Shown: positions 45,023-57,000 of the stretch, piece after piece | How the letters are laid out: each line of letters begins with the position of its first letter | Numbering within the stretch: the first letter of the stretch is position 1 | DNA from: Antedon bifida | Taxonomy: Eukaryota > Echinodermata > Crinoidea > Comatulida > Antedonidae | Length of the DNA: 64,000 nucleotides | Assembly: GCA_963402885.1 (NCBI GenBank) | Contig: OY727093.1 | Coordinates: forward strand, 20,707,409-20,771,408 | Direction of reading: 5' to 3' | Notes under the pieces: generated by a model | The model's input: only the letters and a program-made list of their open reading frames with translations | Database searches by the model: none | Told to the model about the DNA's origin: nothing | Position numbers and translations under genes: made by a program

Positions 45023-46719
45023 GTACTAGATACATTATTGCCTAGGTGTTTTTACTGAAAACGCTCATTATGTTTAATTATATACTTAATTTTGAATATA
45101 GAAATTCTAATAATAATACTATTTATTTTTTTAATCCTCAATCGGTATTATTTTTTAAGTACAGTAAATATTATACAGATATTGCCTGCTTAGAGGTGAA
45201 ATATATAGATAAAAGGCTATCTGTTATATTATATAGCCAACAACAAGTGGAATATCTACAGGGTCGGATGTAGATACAATTTTTAGCATTTTTGAAGAAG
45301 GTCAATGACCTTTAACACAAAAAAAGAATTTCCCCACCCCCCTATTCTTTCTTACTTTTTTTGGTATATCTGTATACCCATACCAACACAAATCAGTTGA
45401 CATGCACTTTATAATGTAATATTTGACTTGATAGTACATTATAAGTATGTGTTAAACCAAAAAATGGGTATATTGACCTTTGACCTGATTTTTGAAGGTC
45501 AAGATATGGTCATAAGGGTTCAAATTAATTTTTGTTTAATTCCTGGCATAATTGTGTGCATTTTGACACCAAGCTCAACCATATACCATATTTTGTTGCG
45601 AAGATACAATTTTTAGCATTTTAAAATGAGGTCAATGACCTTTAACACCCCCAAAAAACCACCAATCACGTTCATGTATTTACATAGGCTATGTAATATA
45701 AATGTTTATCTCCTATTTTAATAATTTGTGTTCATTTTATCTTATATAGGTTTCAATGAATTGTAATGTGTACTTTTAGAAAATCATTTTAAAAATGTTT
45801 TTTTTATTGTGCAAGTTTTTGAAAAGATTGGCATGCCACTGTTTTAAAGTTTTGAAAATGTTGAAATAATTTAATAGTTAAACAATAGATTTACGATCGG
45901 CGTAGGCCTATGTATGTCATATGAGAGATACATCGTATTCGTAACAATTACAATATATTTTATATTATAACATGATATAATCATCTGGAGCCGTCAACTA
46001 CAGTTAAATATCGCGTCTATTCCATTTACCATTTGACAGTGCTTTTTCAACAGCTGGAAAATTAGTTGACTGTACCATATTTTCTGATCATTCGGAAAAA
46101 TTGCCTCATGCAATAAATACACATTTCATCTGACTCCAAAATACAGCTATATTCCGAAAAGTTACTAATTAACTAATTAATAATCTACAGAATACGATAT
46201 TAAGATACAAAATTCGGTAAGTGGGATGCAGCTCCGACTATTCAAACTAAAGGTACCTTTATTTGTTCCATCGAAAACTAGAGAAACCGCCATTTTGTAA
46301 ACACATCGTCATCATGTTTATGAATTTATTTATATCGAACGATATACGCGATGTTTATTATTGTCCGCGTAAGTATTCATATAAATAAATACATTCCATT
46401 ACAACGTATATTATTACTTGTTTATTTATAACAATATTAATTTTAGTTGAGGAATATTTATCACAACTATAATAACTTGTATAGAGTCCGAGGCCTAGCC
46501 CTATTTAGCGAGCGATTGTTCCAGAAGCGGAAAGTCACTTAGTGACATCGTGATCGGGCGCGTCAGGCCTAGCTAATATTAATAATATGACCTGAAATAA
46601 GCGGCTAACAAGAACTGTTGTAATATACTTGCTTACAATTTTTTTGTTATTGATGAACAAAAGCAATTAATTTGAATAAAAATTATTTATTCATTTTTTT
46701 TTGGTAAAAACATATGTAC
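45023..46719. other. No recognised gene; short direct repeats
   Basis: GATACAATTTTTAGCATTTT plus GGTCAATGACCTTTAACAC occurs at ~45273 and ~45603, a direct repeat 330 bp apart. Nuclear-receptor-like TGACCTTTGACCT is at ~45474. The rest is AT-rich without a supportable gene; short frames at 45046-45273 and 45428-45616 show no family features. Confidence 0.45.
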
Positions 46720-46722
46720 AAA

Positions 46723-47180
46723 CTACTGTATAATAATTAAATCGACGTCATATTGACGAAATCTCGTAAAAAGTCGCTGAAGATGCTTTGGAACCGACGC
46801 TAATGGTTTCTTACTAATGTTGACCAATGGTTGTCTGTCCATAAGATGATCTTTCGACCATAAATGTACAAATGGTGTCGCTCTAAACCAAAAACCTGTG
46901 CTTAAAAGTTCTTTCTCAATTTGAGAGTTGTTACGTTCTGTGCTCGTCAAAGCTCTACTGGCGTACATAACAGGGAGGCAAATCCAAGACCGGCTTCTGA
47001 TGCATCACCTTGTCCTTCAGTTGGACATTTAGTATCAAAATACTTGAGAACTGGAGCCTGCGATAGAGCTTGTTTATAATGTCGTGGTACGTGAGACCAT
47101 GCCCGGATTAATTTGGAAGTTTGCTCCCCAGGTATCAAGCGTGCGAGGCTTGGCTCAAATGAATACAATATCAAGACCAA
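46723..47180 (-). pseudogene. Gypsy-type RNase H region
   Basis: KQALSQAPVLKYFD and QGDASEAGLG give the first catalytic Asp block of RNase H. Then YASRALTSTERNNSQIEKEL and KPLASVPKHLQRLFTRF follow after a frame change near 46960. The sequence stops at YDVDL, just before integrase would follow. Confidence 0.85.
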
Positions 47181-47579
47181 CAGAAAGACAACAAGTTGTT
47201 GATTGCCGTTTTACCATACCATTTATTGTGCACGAATCAACGTTACTCAGAAAATAAAGAGAACGAAGGAAACCCTGAATCAACTTGAATGATGTATTTA
47301 CTAACTAAGAACGAAAGATCGTACAGCAATCAACCATTTCTAATGGTAACTTCAACAACGGCATAATAATATATATACAACAGTAATGAAAATCACATCT
47401 TCCTGTGTTTGCAACAAAAGCTTTTCTGACGCGCAGACCGAAAAACCAGGTAGTTAAACAAAACATCACCTATATGCAAATGCGCCAAACACAATGCTTG
47501 CAAAACAACTAGCACAAGACACACAAATATGCAGAACGCACACGAACAAAAACTGATCCATGACATGAATATTGTCAAA

Positions 47580-48478
47580 GGCTTTTTGACAGTCTGGTGA
47601 CCAGTCCCAAGGTTGATTTTTGTGAGTTCGCCTGCGTAATGGTTCGTTCAAATGCGATAGACTAGGAATAGGAAAACTAGGAAAACTTAGCAAGGTATTT
47701 AATCATACCATTCAGTCTCTGCACTGCGGTTTGGCGAATCAGGTGTTGGCATATTAATCACTGCGTTTACTTTGTTTGGATCCGATTGGAGGCCATTTGC
47801 AGTCAAGACATGTCCGATAAAACGCAGCGATTCTAACTTGTATTCAAACTTATCTTTGTTTAACGTAATATTCATTTTACAACAACGCTAAAAAAATTCT
47901 TTTAAATTGTTATCGTGATCTCGAGTTGCTTCTGTAATCGTGTCGCCACGACCGGTGATAAGAACGTCGTTCGCGACAATGTGAACGCCTTTGAGACCAT
48001 CCAATGACTGATTTAGTTTTTGCTGAAAAAGTTCATGAGTGGGGCTTATGCCCTGAGGCATTCTCAAATATTTCCAACGATCCCAAGGAGATTGAAATGT
48101 AGTCAGTTTTGTGGACTCCTTATCTAGTTTACATTGGAGAAACCCTTCATTCAAATCAGCCTTAGAAAACACCTTTTCTCCATCCAATTCAGGTAGTATG
48201 TCCTCTATAACAGGGAGAGGATAGTGACTGCGTTTAAGTGCGCAGTTAAGAGGCTGAGGATCAATGCATAGGTGCAATTTACCATTTTTCTTTTCTACAC
48301 AGCAAAGGCAAGAACACCAATCTGTTGGCTCTACTACTTTCTCGAATACACCTTCTCTTTCAAGTCTGTCTAATTCTGCTTTCAGCCTTGGTTGTACAGA
48401 TAAAGGTACTCGACGTGGAGTCGCTACGTGTGGTCTGACAGTTTCATCCATGTGAAGGGTGACATTACCGGCATACAA
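47580..48478 (-). pseudogene. Gypsy-type reverse transcriptase
   Basis: Blocks VPLSVQPRLKAELDRLEREG, WCSCLCCVEKKNGKLHLCID, FSKADLNEGFLQCKLDKES, then YLRMPQGISPTHELFQQ. The catalytic YxDD-type box reads VANDVL, with Asn in place of the first Asp, which should abolish activity. The thumb (KFEYKLESLRFIGHVLTANG, 47850-47790) continues in another frame. WDWSPDCQKAFDNI near 47600 is the tether before RNase H. Confidence 0.88.
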
Positions 48479-48563
48479 CCGCGGCCGCTAAAAACATTGC
48501 AATATTTGTCACATATATTTTGTTTAGCCTTGATCTTTGACGTATCAGTTTGCGACTCATTCA

Positions 48564-48911
48564 CTACGACTCATTCACTACTGCAATGTTTTTGTGATTA
48601 ATAGAAATGAGTTCCATTTGCTGTGCTGTAGTTGAACCGAGTAGTGGGAATTTGTGCAGTGAGCCCTTTTGATTACTTATTACATAAAAAGAAACTATAT
48701 ATCTTTTACCATTTTTTGGATTTTTTAATCTTAAATTACATGTGCCCAAAACTGGGACCATATCATTACTATACATACGTAACTTTTTATTGGTTTTAGT
48801 CAGCTCTACATTTGTAGGTAAGTATTGTGATGGCAACACATTGCATTTGCAAGAAGCCCCAGAATCAACTTGCAGGAGTAGTGGTTCTTTGGTCTTATGA
48901 ATATGCATCAT
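48564..48911 (-). pseudogene. Retroviral-type aspartic protease
   Basis: LLQVDSGASCKCNVLP carries the DSGA active-site motif; PLLGSTTAQQMELI is the typical downstream flap/helix segment of Gypsy proteases. The 115-codon frame ends at a stop before the RT frame. It would cleave the polyprotein. Confidence 0.8.
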
Positions 48912-48972
48912 CTTAGCTAAGATAGTACTGGACTTTGTATTTTTGGATTTGATATTATTTACATTTTCATTA

Positions 48973-51300
48973 TAATAATAATAATAATAATAAATGCTTT
49001 ATTTCAACACGGAGAACTTGATCACCAAAAGGTGTTTTTCGTCAAGGCTGTGCAAGGCCATAAATTATTCTTAAAATTAACAACAAAGGTATATACAGTG
49101 TGGTATAAAAACCATAGAGAAAATTTTCCCATGATAAAAACATAAAAACAATTTTAACATACTGTAAGCTACAGTACACAATACATTCAAGCAAGTAATA
49201 ATAATTCGATTTAAAATAAAAAGGATTAATGAATGAACAAAATTTATAAAAAAGAAAAACAATTTGAATGAACAGAATTTATAAAAAAGAAAAACAATTT
49301 AAAACTAGAATTTAATTCGTCACTTTGACGAATTATAGGTAATCATTTTTATAATTTTATTGACATTAATATTAATAAACATGCACGTACAATCGGAAAA
49401 TGTTGATGTATGCCATCCTATTATACGCTTATAGTGCTGAGTTTTGCCTATTTATATGCCATATACATTATGTACAGTATATACTGTACATCTATATACA
49501 GTGTAGCATTGGTGAAATTACGGACACACATCATGATCTAACTTTTTGGTACTGATGACATTATGAAAATAAACTTGTGGATACCAATATCGAAAGATAA
49601 TGAATTGAGCAATAAAATATAACAATTGGAAGAAAATTTGGCACGTAGAAGCGCGGTGAGCGCCTTTTGAAATTTGTATAACTTTGACGAAAGAGATGAA
49701 AAAACTACTTTTTTGCTTCAACTGGCCATATGATAACTTCATAACATTCGATAGGCTTAATTTGTATATGCATTCATATCTACATTTCACCAGCTCTCAT
49801 AATAAGTTATAAACATCAAGGTCAACTTTAATTCAGAAGAGCTGTAAGGAATTCAACTATACGTTGTAGGTGAAATTACGTAACCACCGTTATTCAAATT
49901 TTAAGACGTGATGACGTCATCGAAATGAAAATATTGGCAACTCATGAGTAACATCATTGGTTGAGGTAGAATATATTTAAAATAAAAAAAAAATCGAGCA
50001 CAGATAAGCGAGTTACGCTCTGTTGAATATGGTGGTCTATGACAAAATGGGAAAAAACCCTATTTTAAAATTCATGTGGCCAAATGATGACGTCATACCA
50101 TTTTGTATGTCTAATGGGTATATACATTTATATCTACAACTCATTAACTTCCATAATAAGTTTAAAAAAATGGGGTCATCTTCCATTCTGAAGAGTTATA
50201 TTCATTTTAAAAAGGCCTTATTTTTTACCATTTTTAGCACTTTTGTACAATTAATGTGCGCATTTTGTCATTTTGAACGTGCTCGTATAGCGTTATTTTA
50301 AGTCGGAATGGACTCAAATTTAGTGAATGTACTAAGTAAGATGACTAGGATGCAATTTGTACAAAAAATTGGTATTTTTTAAGCTTTCTATGTATGCACG
50401 CGCAAAAACGTGTTTTTGCGCAGTAATTTTTAAAAACATGCAAATGGCCTAATTTATGCTCTAAATTGATCAAAACGTAATTTTGAGCTTTTTAAATTTT
50501 TAACGCGCGATTTCACGCGAATGACCTTGAAACGCGCAAGTTTTTATTTACTAATATTTTTACCTTTACCTGAAGTTTACGTGTAGTAAATTTCATTAAT
50601 ATGTGATAATGAATTATGGAAATATGATTCATAATGTGATTTCACAAAATGGCGTATAAATGACGTCACGGTTGAGTGATCACGCTGAAAAGCTTATTAT
50701 GACTAAGTTACAGTATTTGAAAGACATTGTGAAATTTTGGTAATCATTGACATTTAACTTTTTGAGATATTTGTTACACAAAAAGTGTACAGAAAGAATA
50801 AAAAAAAAAAATAAATAAATAAATAAAGATTTCATACAATAACAATAGGTGATCATTTTATTCTAAATGATCACCTAATTAAAAGATGCAAATTCAAGTA
50901 CTGTATAATATAAAAAAGATACATCATAAAACATAGACATTAACCTGCCTACAAGTCTTGTGCATTTAAATTAAAATATGCTCTTTGAATTTAGCAAGAC
51001 TTGTCATATTTCTAGATTCTATGTTTAGGTTATTCCATAACTTAGGTTAAACTCCTTTTTTTGTATTCAGTTTTTGGTTTTTCAACATATAATGGATCCT
51101 TTGATCTTGTGTTATATTGGGATCTCTTAAGGTAAATCTGTTTCCAAGATATGAAAATCTTAAACATAGTAATAGTTTCATTGTAAGAAAGTTTTGATTC
51201 AAGGTTCATCCATTTAAGATCCTGCAGGGCTTGAGAACTAGAGTCGTAACATGATTTTCGTAATATAATTTTTGCTGCTCTATTTTTGAGAACTTGCAAT
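48973..51300 (-). mobile_element. LINE 3' end inserted in the Gypsy element, split by R3
   Basis: Coding part 51299-50960: LKNRAAKIILRKSCYDSSSQ, WMNLESKLSYNETITMFKI, YNTRSKDPLYVEKPKTEY, then after a frame change KLWNNLNIESRN and a stop; all standard LINE C-terminal blocks. The 3' untranslated region continues left of the Helentron-type copy (49304-48973) and ends in an AATAAAGCATTT signal plus (ATT)n tail at 48973-48996. RT is missing (5' truncation). Gypsy sequence resumes on both sides. Confidence 0.75.
49305..50877 (-). mobile_element. Helentron-type copy R3 (R family), solo
   Basis: Head 50846-50877, body uninterrupted, inverted repeat with one mismatch (AGGTAATCAT at 49337), hairpin 49314-49334, CTAG 49305-49308. 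Length 1573 bp. It lies in the LINE 3' untranslated region, flanked by A on both sides (T/T on its own strand). Confidence 0.85.
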
Positions 51301-51429
51301 TTTTTACTTAATGTTTTATTTGATCGTTTCGTTTATTATCTGTTTCATAAACATCAATTAATGAACATTCTTCTTCAAAATCAGAAAAATCACTTGTATC
51401 TGAATCAGAAGTATTAGACCCTAATGCTC

Positions 51430-52523
51430 TTACACATTTGTTAATGTTACTAGGTTTACTCGACTTTTTCTTGTATCAATTAGATTTACTCTGTTTACTC
51501 TTTTCACTTCGATATTGAAATTCCCTACACTGGCTCTCAAAATGACCTTTCCTACCACACGATAAACATTTCTTATCATAAGCGGGCCAATTATTTCTAC
51601 CCCAAACATGGGTTTTCCCACAAAACTTACAAAGCTTCTTATACTCTTGGTACTTTTTAGTAGTACTCGGTTTACGCCGAATATAATTTACATCATCTGA
51701 ATGTGACATCGATTTGGCTTGATGCGCTGTGGCCTCAAAGCTTTTAACAATTGATATACAATTTTCAAGTGTAAGTTTACTTTCATTTAATAATTCTTTT
51801 CTTATATCATCATTCAGAATACCACACAGACGGTTCTGTCTCTAATCAAGTCACTGGCCATATTGCCATATTCACAAGTAGAAGCTAATTTACGTAACTT
51901 GACCAAATATTGATCAAACATAGTTTGATTACACTTGTTAAAGCAAAATCTTTCATATATAACATTAGTTTGCCCACAACAATACTCTTCCCATAAATCT
52001 AATATGTGGCACATGCAAGGGAAGGCAGACATAAGTCGGAATTTTTAAAATTGAGATTTTCACAAATACTAAAACTACATAATCCAAGATTTAAAATTCT
52101 GAAAAAAATATCTTGATACCATGTCTACTTCCAGAGATATCTCAGTCTAAAGTTTTGGCTGTTACAATCAGTGTTTTGAGAAAAATGCTTTTACATTTAT
52201 GTCCGATTTCCCTTCCATGTGCCACATATGGTATCTAAATTGCTTTTATCTTCTTCAGTTTTAAAAGGTAAACCTCTGTGAATTTCTAGGGCATTTTGAC
52301 CAATGCATGTGATAAACGTAGCAACATGATATTGCATTGCCTGATTTTTTAAACCTGTTAGTAACTCGTACGATGTCCACAACTGCTTAAAAATTTGCCA
52401 GTTGGCTTTCATATTTTCTTTTAAAGATATATTGGGAGGGAGAGGAACCCTAACATTCTTAATACCATGACCTGCAGGAGGTAAATTGCCATCCGGCGGT
52501 GGAAGTTGCTCATTGTCAGACAT
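51430..52523 (-). pseudogene. Gypsy-type gag with two Cys-rich knuckles
   Basis: Start Met at 52523 (MSDNEQLPPPDGNLPP). Capsid-like ANWQIFKQLWTSYELLTGL, then after the TIR insertion FDQYLVKLRKLASTCEYGN and LLNESKLTLENCISIVKSFE. Two zinc knuckles follow: CKFCGKTH and CLSCGRKGHFESQC. The order is that of animal Gypsy gag proteins. A frame change lies near 51835 and the TIR insertion breaks the protein. Confidence 0.8.
52001..52232. mobile_element. Small TIR element (MITE-like) in gag
   Basis: Inverted ends ATATGTGGCACATG...AAGGGAA..GACATAA on the left (52002-52034) and the inverse on the right (52196-52230). ATCTA flanks both sides (51997-52001 and 52232-52236), a possible 5-bp target duplication. 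Gag coding resumes exactly outside. Confidence 0.75.
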
Positions 52524-52559
52524 GTTTATAAATAGGTATCTATATATAAATTTACGTAA

Positions 52560-53979
52560 GGGCAAAATTCGATAAATCGTGCGTTACTTCTAGAATGTTT
52601 ACTCGATGGTATAGAAAGTTGGTTCGTACTTTTGGTACTGATTTTAACCACCTGATTTAACAATGTTTACTAATTAAATTGAGTTAGATAATTAGTTATT
52701 GACGATTAAAATGAATTTAGATTCAACGATTTGCCCCAAATAGGGGTGTTTTCCGATCGTGGTATACACTGTCTAATGGATGTCTATCTTGAAAAATACC
52801 CGTACACAATAATACGAGGATGCCTCGCATTTTCCTATCTCCTCCTACGATAATTGTTTTTAATAGCTGAAAACCGGTTGCACAACTCGAGTACAGCATC
52901 ATAATGTTGAAGACAGGCCGATTTTCGTTAAAAAATACTATTTTGATAGATTTAATATACGTTTATACAAAAGGATTGCTTGGCGATGAATCGAACATTC
53001 CAATCTCTCCCCACATTTTGTATAACACAAGTAGGTAAATTTATGTGCCCTTCGGGGATAAATTAAAAACCTTTGACATTAAATACATAAACTATTTTTG
53101 TCCCATTTGAAGCACAATTTTTTTACTGTGAGTGTGGTGGTACTGTTTAAACACATAATTCAACTTTAATATTGCTTCTTAATAGAATTAATTAATAATT
53201 ACAAAAATTATAAAAGTCGTTGTGGTGTATCGTTACATGTACTTTACTATTTCAATCGACTATGACAGTGACAGTTTCAATAAAGTATTAAATCGAAAAT
53301 GTTTAGTAGTTTATTATTTATAAAACATAAAAACATGTCGTTATGGATAAAGAATATTATTTAAAAATGGTGCCTCTTTGCACCCACCCTCTTACCATCC
53401 CTCAACCCTAATGTTACATACAAAACACAAATTGGGTTTGTTTACTCAAGTAATTCCCAGGGTACTAATTTCAGTTGGCTACATAAATCACCGTGTCTGT
53501 TTATTACGTACATTTTAAATCGCCAGTTTTTTACATTGAAATTACTGTGTATTCGAGATCTGTGGGCACGACCTATTTATTACGTATATTTTAAATCGCC
53601 AGTTTTTTACATTGAAATTACTGTGTATTCGAGAACCATTTGTGGGCACGACCTAGATGGTAAGCGAGCGTACCATCTAGTCACTACAACAAAGGCACTG
53701 CTTCCACACTACACAGCGTAACTGATAATTCGTCTTATATTAGGCCTATACCGCGTCAACAAATCAATCAGAAAACTGCTTGAGCTATTACTGGTTGGGC
53801 TGGAAGATCAACGCTAGATCTACGTAGAGTGCTAGGCGTACACAAAATGTCCAAATTCTTTATAAAATGTATCACGATAATCCTACTTCTGTCACCATGT
53901 TTTATGTATTGTTTTTTTACGATTAAAGACTTCATACGATAATGATTAACCTTGATATTAACAACTCTCTTTACTCATG
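52560..53979. other. No recognised gene
   Basis: AT-rich. A ~75-bp direct tandem duplication occurs at ~53500-53650 (TTTTAAATCGCCAGTTTTTT and ACTGTGTATTCGAGA twice). ACGAGGATGCCTCGCATTTT at 52817 recalls the motif near 14880. Confidence 0.5.
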
Positions 53980-54455
53980 ATTAAAACGTTTTCTGGAAGA
54001 TGTTGAATTGTAAATGCAAATTCATGTACAAATTTTGTGCCTCGAATGTTGTGACTTCATCATATGTCCAGTTAAATTATAAAAGTTGTATTTTCATCTT
54101 TTGCGTTATAGTTCATTACATATAAACAAGCGCACATCTATATTCTACATATTCAAATTTCTTCAACACTCAATACGTGTTTCATTTTGATGACTTCATC
54201 ATGTTAAAAATTGGAATAAAAGGCGGATCCCGTTATTTTCATCTATGCTTCACTGTACAGTATGTAGTATGTATACAGTAAATAGTGTAAACTGTATATA
54301 TTTAGACACAAAATAGAAAGCACACTAACATTAAAATGAAATTTTATTTTCTTCAGGTCACAATGACATAATCGCAATATTCTAACGTATGACATGCACA
54401 TGGCATTTGCGCGGAGGATAACTTAACTCGTCCATAGTGACGTGTTCCAATCTAG
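53980..54455 (+). mobile_element. Helentron-type 3' fragment (A-like)
   Basis: Matches the last ~480 bp of A copies from CATGATTAAAACGTTTTCTGG to the tail. Degraded inverted repeat GAGGATAACTTAACTCG, hairpin 54425-54446 with changed loop, CTAG 54452-54455. No head: 5'-truncated. It ends ~490 bp upstream of the WDSUB1-like exon. Confidence 0.75.
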
Positions 54456-54933
54456 TTAACATAATTATTATAAGAAGTTACTATTCTTGTTAAATCAGAA
54501 CGGGATTGAACGATAGGATTTTCACCGGATGGCCTAAAGATGATGTTGATAAAATAGTGTGATCCCCGACATACAGTGTATATTAGTATATACTTTATAA
54601 ATTATTAATTATGATAAAAAGAGAAAACAATGTACTACCTGTAGTTTGTAGTTTGCATTGAATGTTTTCTCATAGACACGTTTAGGCCATAGGCTTAGTT
54701 TTGTGGTCTTATGCCTAGTCTGACAAGTGTTGTCTTGTTGCTGAATGAATTGACTTTCTTTTTTTGACAAAAGCGTTTATACAAATCAGTATTGCCGCAG
54801 TAGCATAACGAAAATATCAATCTGTGAATGATGCATGACTGGTATTTATAGTGGGCCATACAATAAATATAAAACTTACAGTGTACCAAATGACATCTCA
54901 TTTTAAATCTGTTTCTATAAAATTTTTACTTCT
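54456..54933. other. Upstream region / possible 5' intron of the WDSUB1-like gene
   Basis: AT-rich; ends in a good splice acceptor (TTTTTACTTCTAG at 54922-54934), which suggests an upstream non-coding exon outside or within this stretch. I cannot locate that exon or a promoter. Confidence 0.35.
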
Positions 54934-54948
54934 AGACTTGAAAAAACA

Positions 54949-55340
54949 ATGTCAACAATACTCCAAACGCACTCAAGTGATGTAAACTGCACAGCATTTT
55001 CAGGATCATTGCTAGCAACATGTTCTGGGGACAAGACAATACGGTTGTATGATATTTCAAAGGACTTTGAGGAGTTACCATTTTCACCATTAATCGGACA
55101 TTCCTATTATGTACATTGCTGTGTTTTCAGTCCATTTGGAACACACATTGCTTCATGTTCAACTGATGGAAAAATAATTATTTGGGATACCAAAAATGGT
55201 CAAAGTGTTCGCATATTTAATCATGAAAGTAATGCTATAATTAGAGTATGTAGCTACTCTGCAAACTCAAAGTATCTTGTAACGGGTGCAGCAGACAATA
55301 TTGTATGTATTTGGGACGTGGACTCCTGCAAGCTATATAA
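54949..55340 (+). CDS. wdsub1: WDSUB1-like WD40/SAM/U-box protein, first coding exon (partial)
   Basis: ATG at 54949, 15 bases after a splice acceptor; donor GTGAGA follows 55340. The 130 residues hold three WD40 blades: SSDVNCTAFSGSLLATCSGD...IRLYDI, then HCCVFSPFGTHIASCSTDG...IIIWDT, then RVCSYSANSKYLVTGAADN...VCIWDV. Wording, length and the exon end (SCKLYK) agree closely with the N-terminus of animal WDSUB1, whose later exons carry more WD40 repeats, a SAM domain and a U-box E3 ligase domain. Family knowledge suggests a ubiquitin-ligase substrate adaptor; the window shows only the propeller start. No second exon was found to the right, so the next intron is long or filled by repeats. Confidence 0.85.
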
Positions 55341-56139
55341 GTGAGATAACTTATTTTTTCCTATTTGTTTTTAATCAATATTAGAGAGGTCAGGGCATGA
55401 AACAAAAAAAAAAAGTGAATGCCATCCTTGCTGTGCAAGTCAGTTTACAGTACAAAAGGTTAAACAAGATTAAAATATAGGATTTTTTTTAATTTCCAGA
55501 ATCATCTTCAATGATTTAACTATTTCAAAAAGTATTTTGAAAATCAGCTGATGATTCATATTCAGTAATTGGTATAAACATTTTACTGTAGACATAAACC
55601 AAAAACATTTAAAAAAAGTTTGTTAACCTGACCCTTGGGGTTTGGTCTAGTTTTCAGACCCCTCGAAAACCCCCCAAAAACGGTTTATTTCACCCCATCT
55701 CACCCATGGACCAAAATTTGTACAAACATAGAAGTGTGTGAGGACATAAAAAAACAAAAAATGACAAAATATCAGGTCGGAAAGGTCATGTCAGCCCCCC
55801 CCCCCCCTTATAGTCACCCCCTCCCAACATGTTAATTTCACCCCATCTCACCCATGAACTGAATTTTGTTTTATACATACAAGTTGTATGTGAGTAAATA
55901 AGAAAAAAATTCTCTATGTTGGGCTACAAGAGGCCCTATATTGGAAATACTGTATGTGGGATGAAAATGTGGGTTCATATAGATATGTCCATGGAATAAA
56001 GCTGCCTGTGCACTCTCGATCCTTAAGGAATCCATATGGATTTGCCTAAAATGAACCAACAGCAGGTCATCTATTTAGACCCTTCCGTGGTTCTCTAATG
56101 TATGCTTATCCATATTACATCATCTCTGCCATTGCAACC
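55341..56139. other. Probable intron with repeat fragments
   Basis: Contains a doubled TTTCACCCCATCTCACCCATG segment (55688 and 55838), a C-run at 55794-55807 and a copy of the CCTTAAGGAATCCATATGGA repeat (~56020) also found at 57113 and 57267. No exon recognised. Confidence 0.45.
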
Positions 56140-57000
56140 ATCTTCTGTATTAGATCTTAAGCCATCCCCAGAAGTTCGAAATCTTGGGGTTTACATGGAT
56201 TCCCACTTGCAGATGGATGTTAACATCAATGTCATCGTTCTGCTATGGTTGGGATTAGGAAGATTGGTCTAATTTGTAGATTTCTGGATAGGGTAACAAC
56301 TACACGACTTCTGCATGCCTTTATATCATCACGTCTTGACTACTGTAACAGTTTTCATGTCGCACTGCTCAAGACCCTGCTTAGGAAGCAGATGTTACAA
56401 AATAGTGCTGCCCGTATAGTGTGTCGAACCACATAACACCTATCTTGCATGAACTGCACTGGCTTCCTGTGAAGGAACGTCTCAACTACTACTACTCAAC
56501 TTCGTGTTTTCACTCCACAATCCTGTTGTCGCAGTCTTCGTTCCAATTCTCAGAATCATCTTGTTCCTGCTAAAGTGAAGACCATCTTATGGTCACCGTG
56601 CATTATCTTATGCAGCTCCTATGCTTTGGAATTCTCTTCCAAACTGCATTAAAGATGCACAGTCAATGGCTCTTTTTAAGAGGCTTCTTAAAAGACATAA
56701 TTTTTAACATATATTGTTTAATAAAGCATATTAATCCCCTTTTTTCTCCTTTTCCATGCCACCTAGATTTTTTTAGATCTAGTTCAAGTAGGGCAGGAGG
56801 CGCCCAAGTCCGGGATGACCGAGAAACAACTGGTGCTGTCCGATGTTCAATTAGACCGATCTTATCCCCTTACTTCGGTTTGGGTTTTCTTTTTGGCATG
56901 GTTGGAATCCCTTTAATCGTATTAGTTTGTGTACATCGCTTAGAGGTTTCACAATATTAGGAGCTATATAAATCCAGGATATTATTACTATGATTATGTT
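56140..57000 (+). mobile_element. L2/CR1-like LINE 3' end
   Basis: Plus-strand pieces: VRNLGVYMDSHLQMD, then RFLDRVTTTRLLHAFISSRL, DYCNSFHVALLK and LQNSAARIVC are the usual post-RT blocks; SMALFKRLLKRHNF-like residues come from other frames near 56665. The 3' end TACATCGCTTAGAGG...ATATTATTACTATGATTATG is typical for L2/CR1-type tails. Several frameshifts; 5'-truncated. Confidence 0.75.

Larger units (their letters stand above)
46720..52523 (-). mobile_element. Ty3/Gypsy-type LTR retrotransposon, decayed and split
   Basis: Minus-strand order: gag (52523-51430), protease (48911-48564), RT (48478-47580), RNase H (47180-46723). No integrase and no LTR pair is seen, so the 3' side is lost. It is interrupted by a ~230-bp TIR element in gag (52001-52230), by a LINE 3' end plus Helentron-type copy (48973-51300), and by ~470 bp of unidentified DNA inside the RT-RNase H linker (~47105-47570), which might be a solo LTR. 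Confidence 0.8.
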
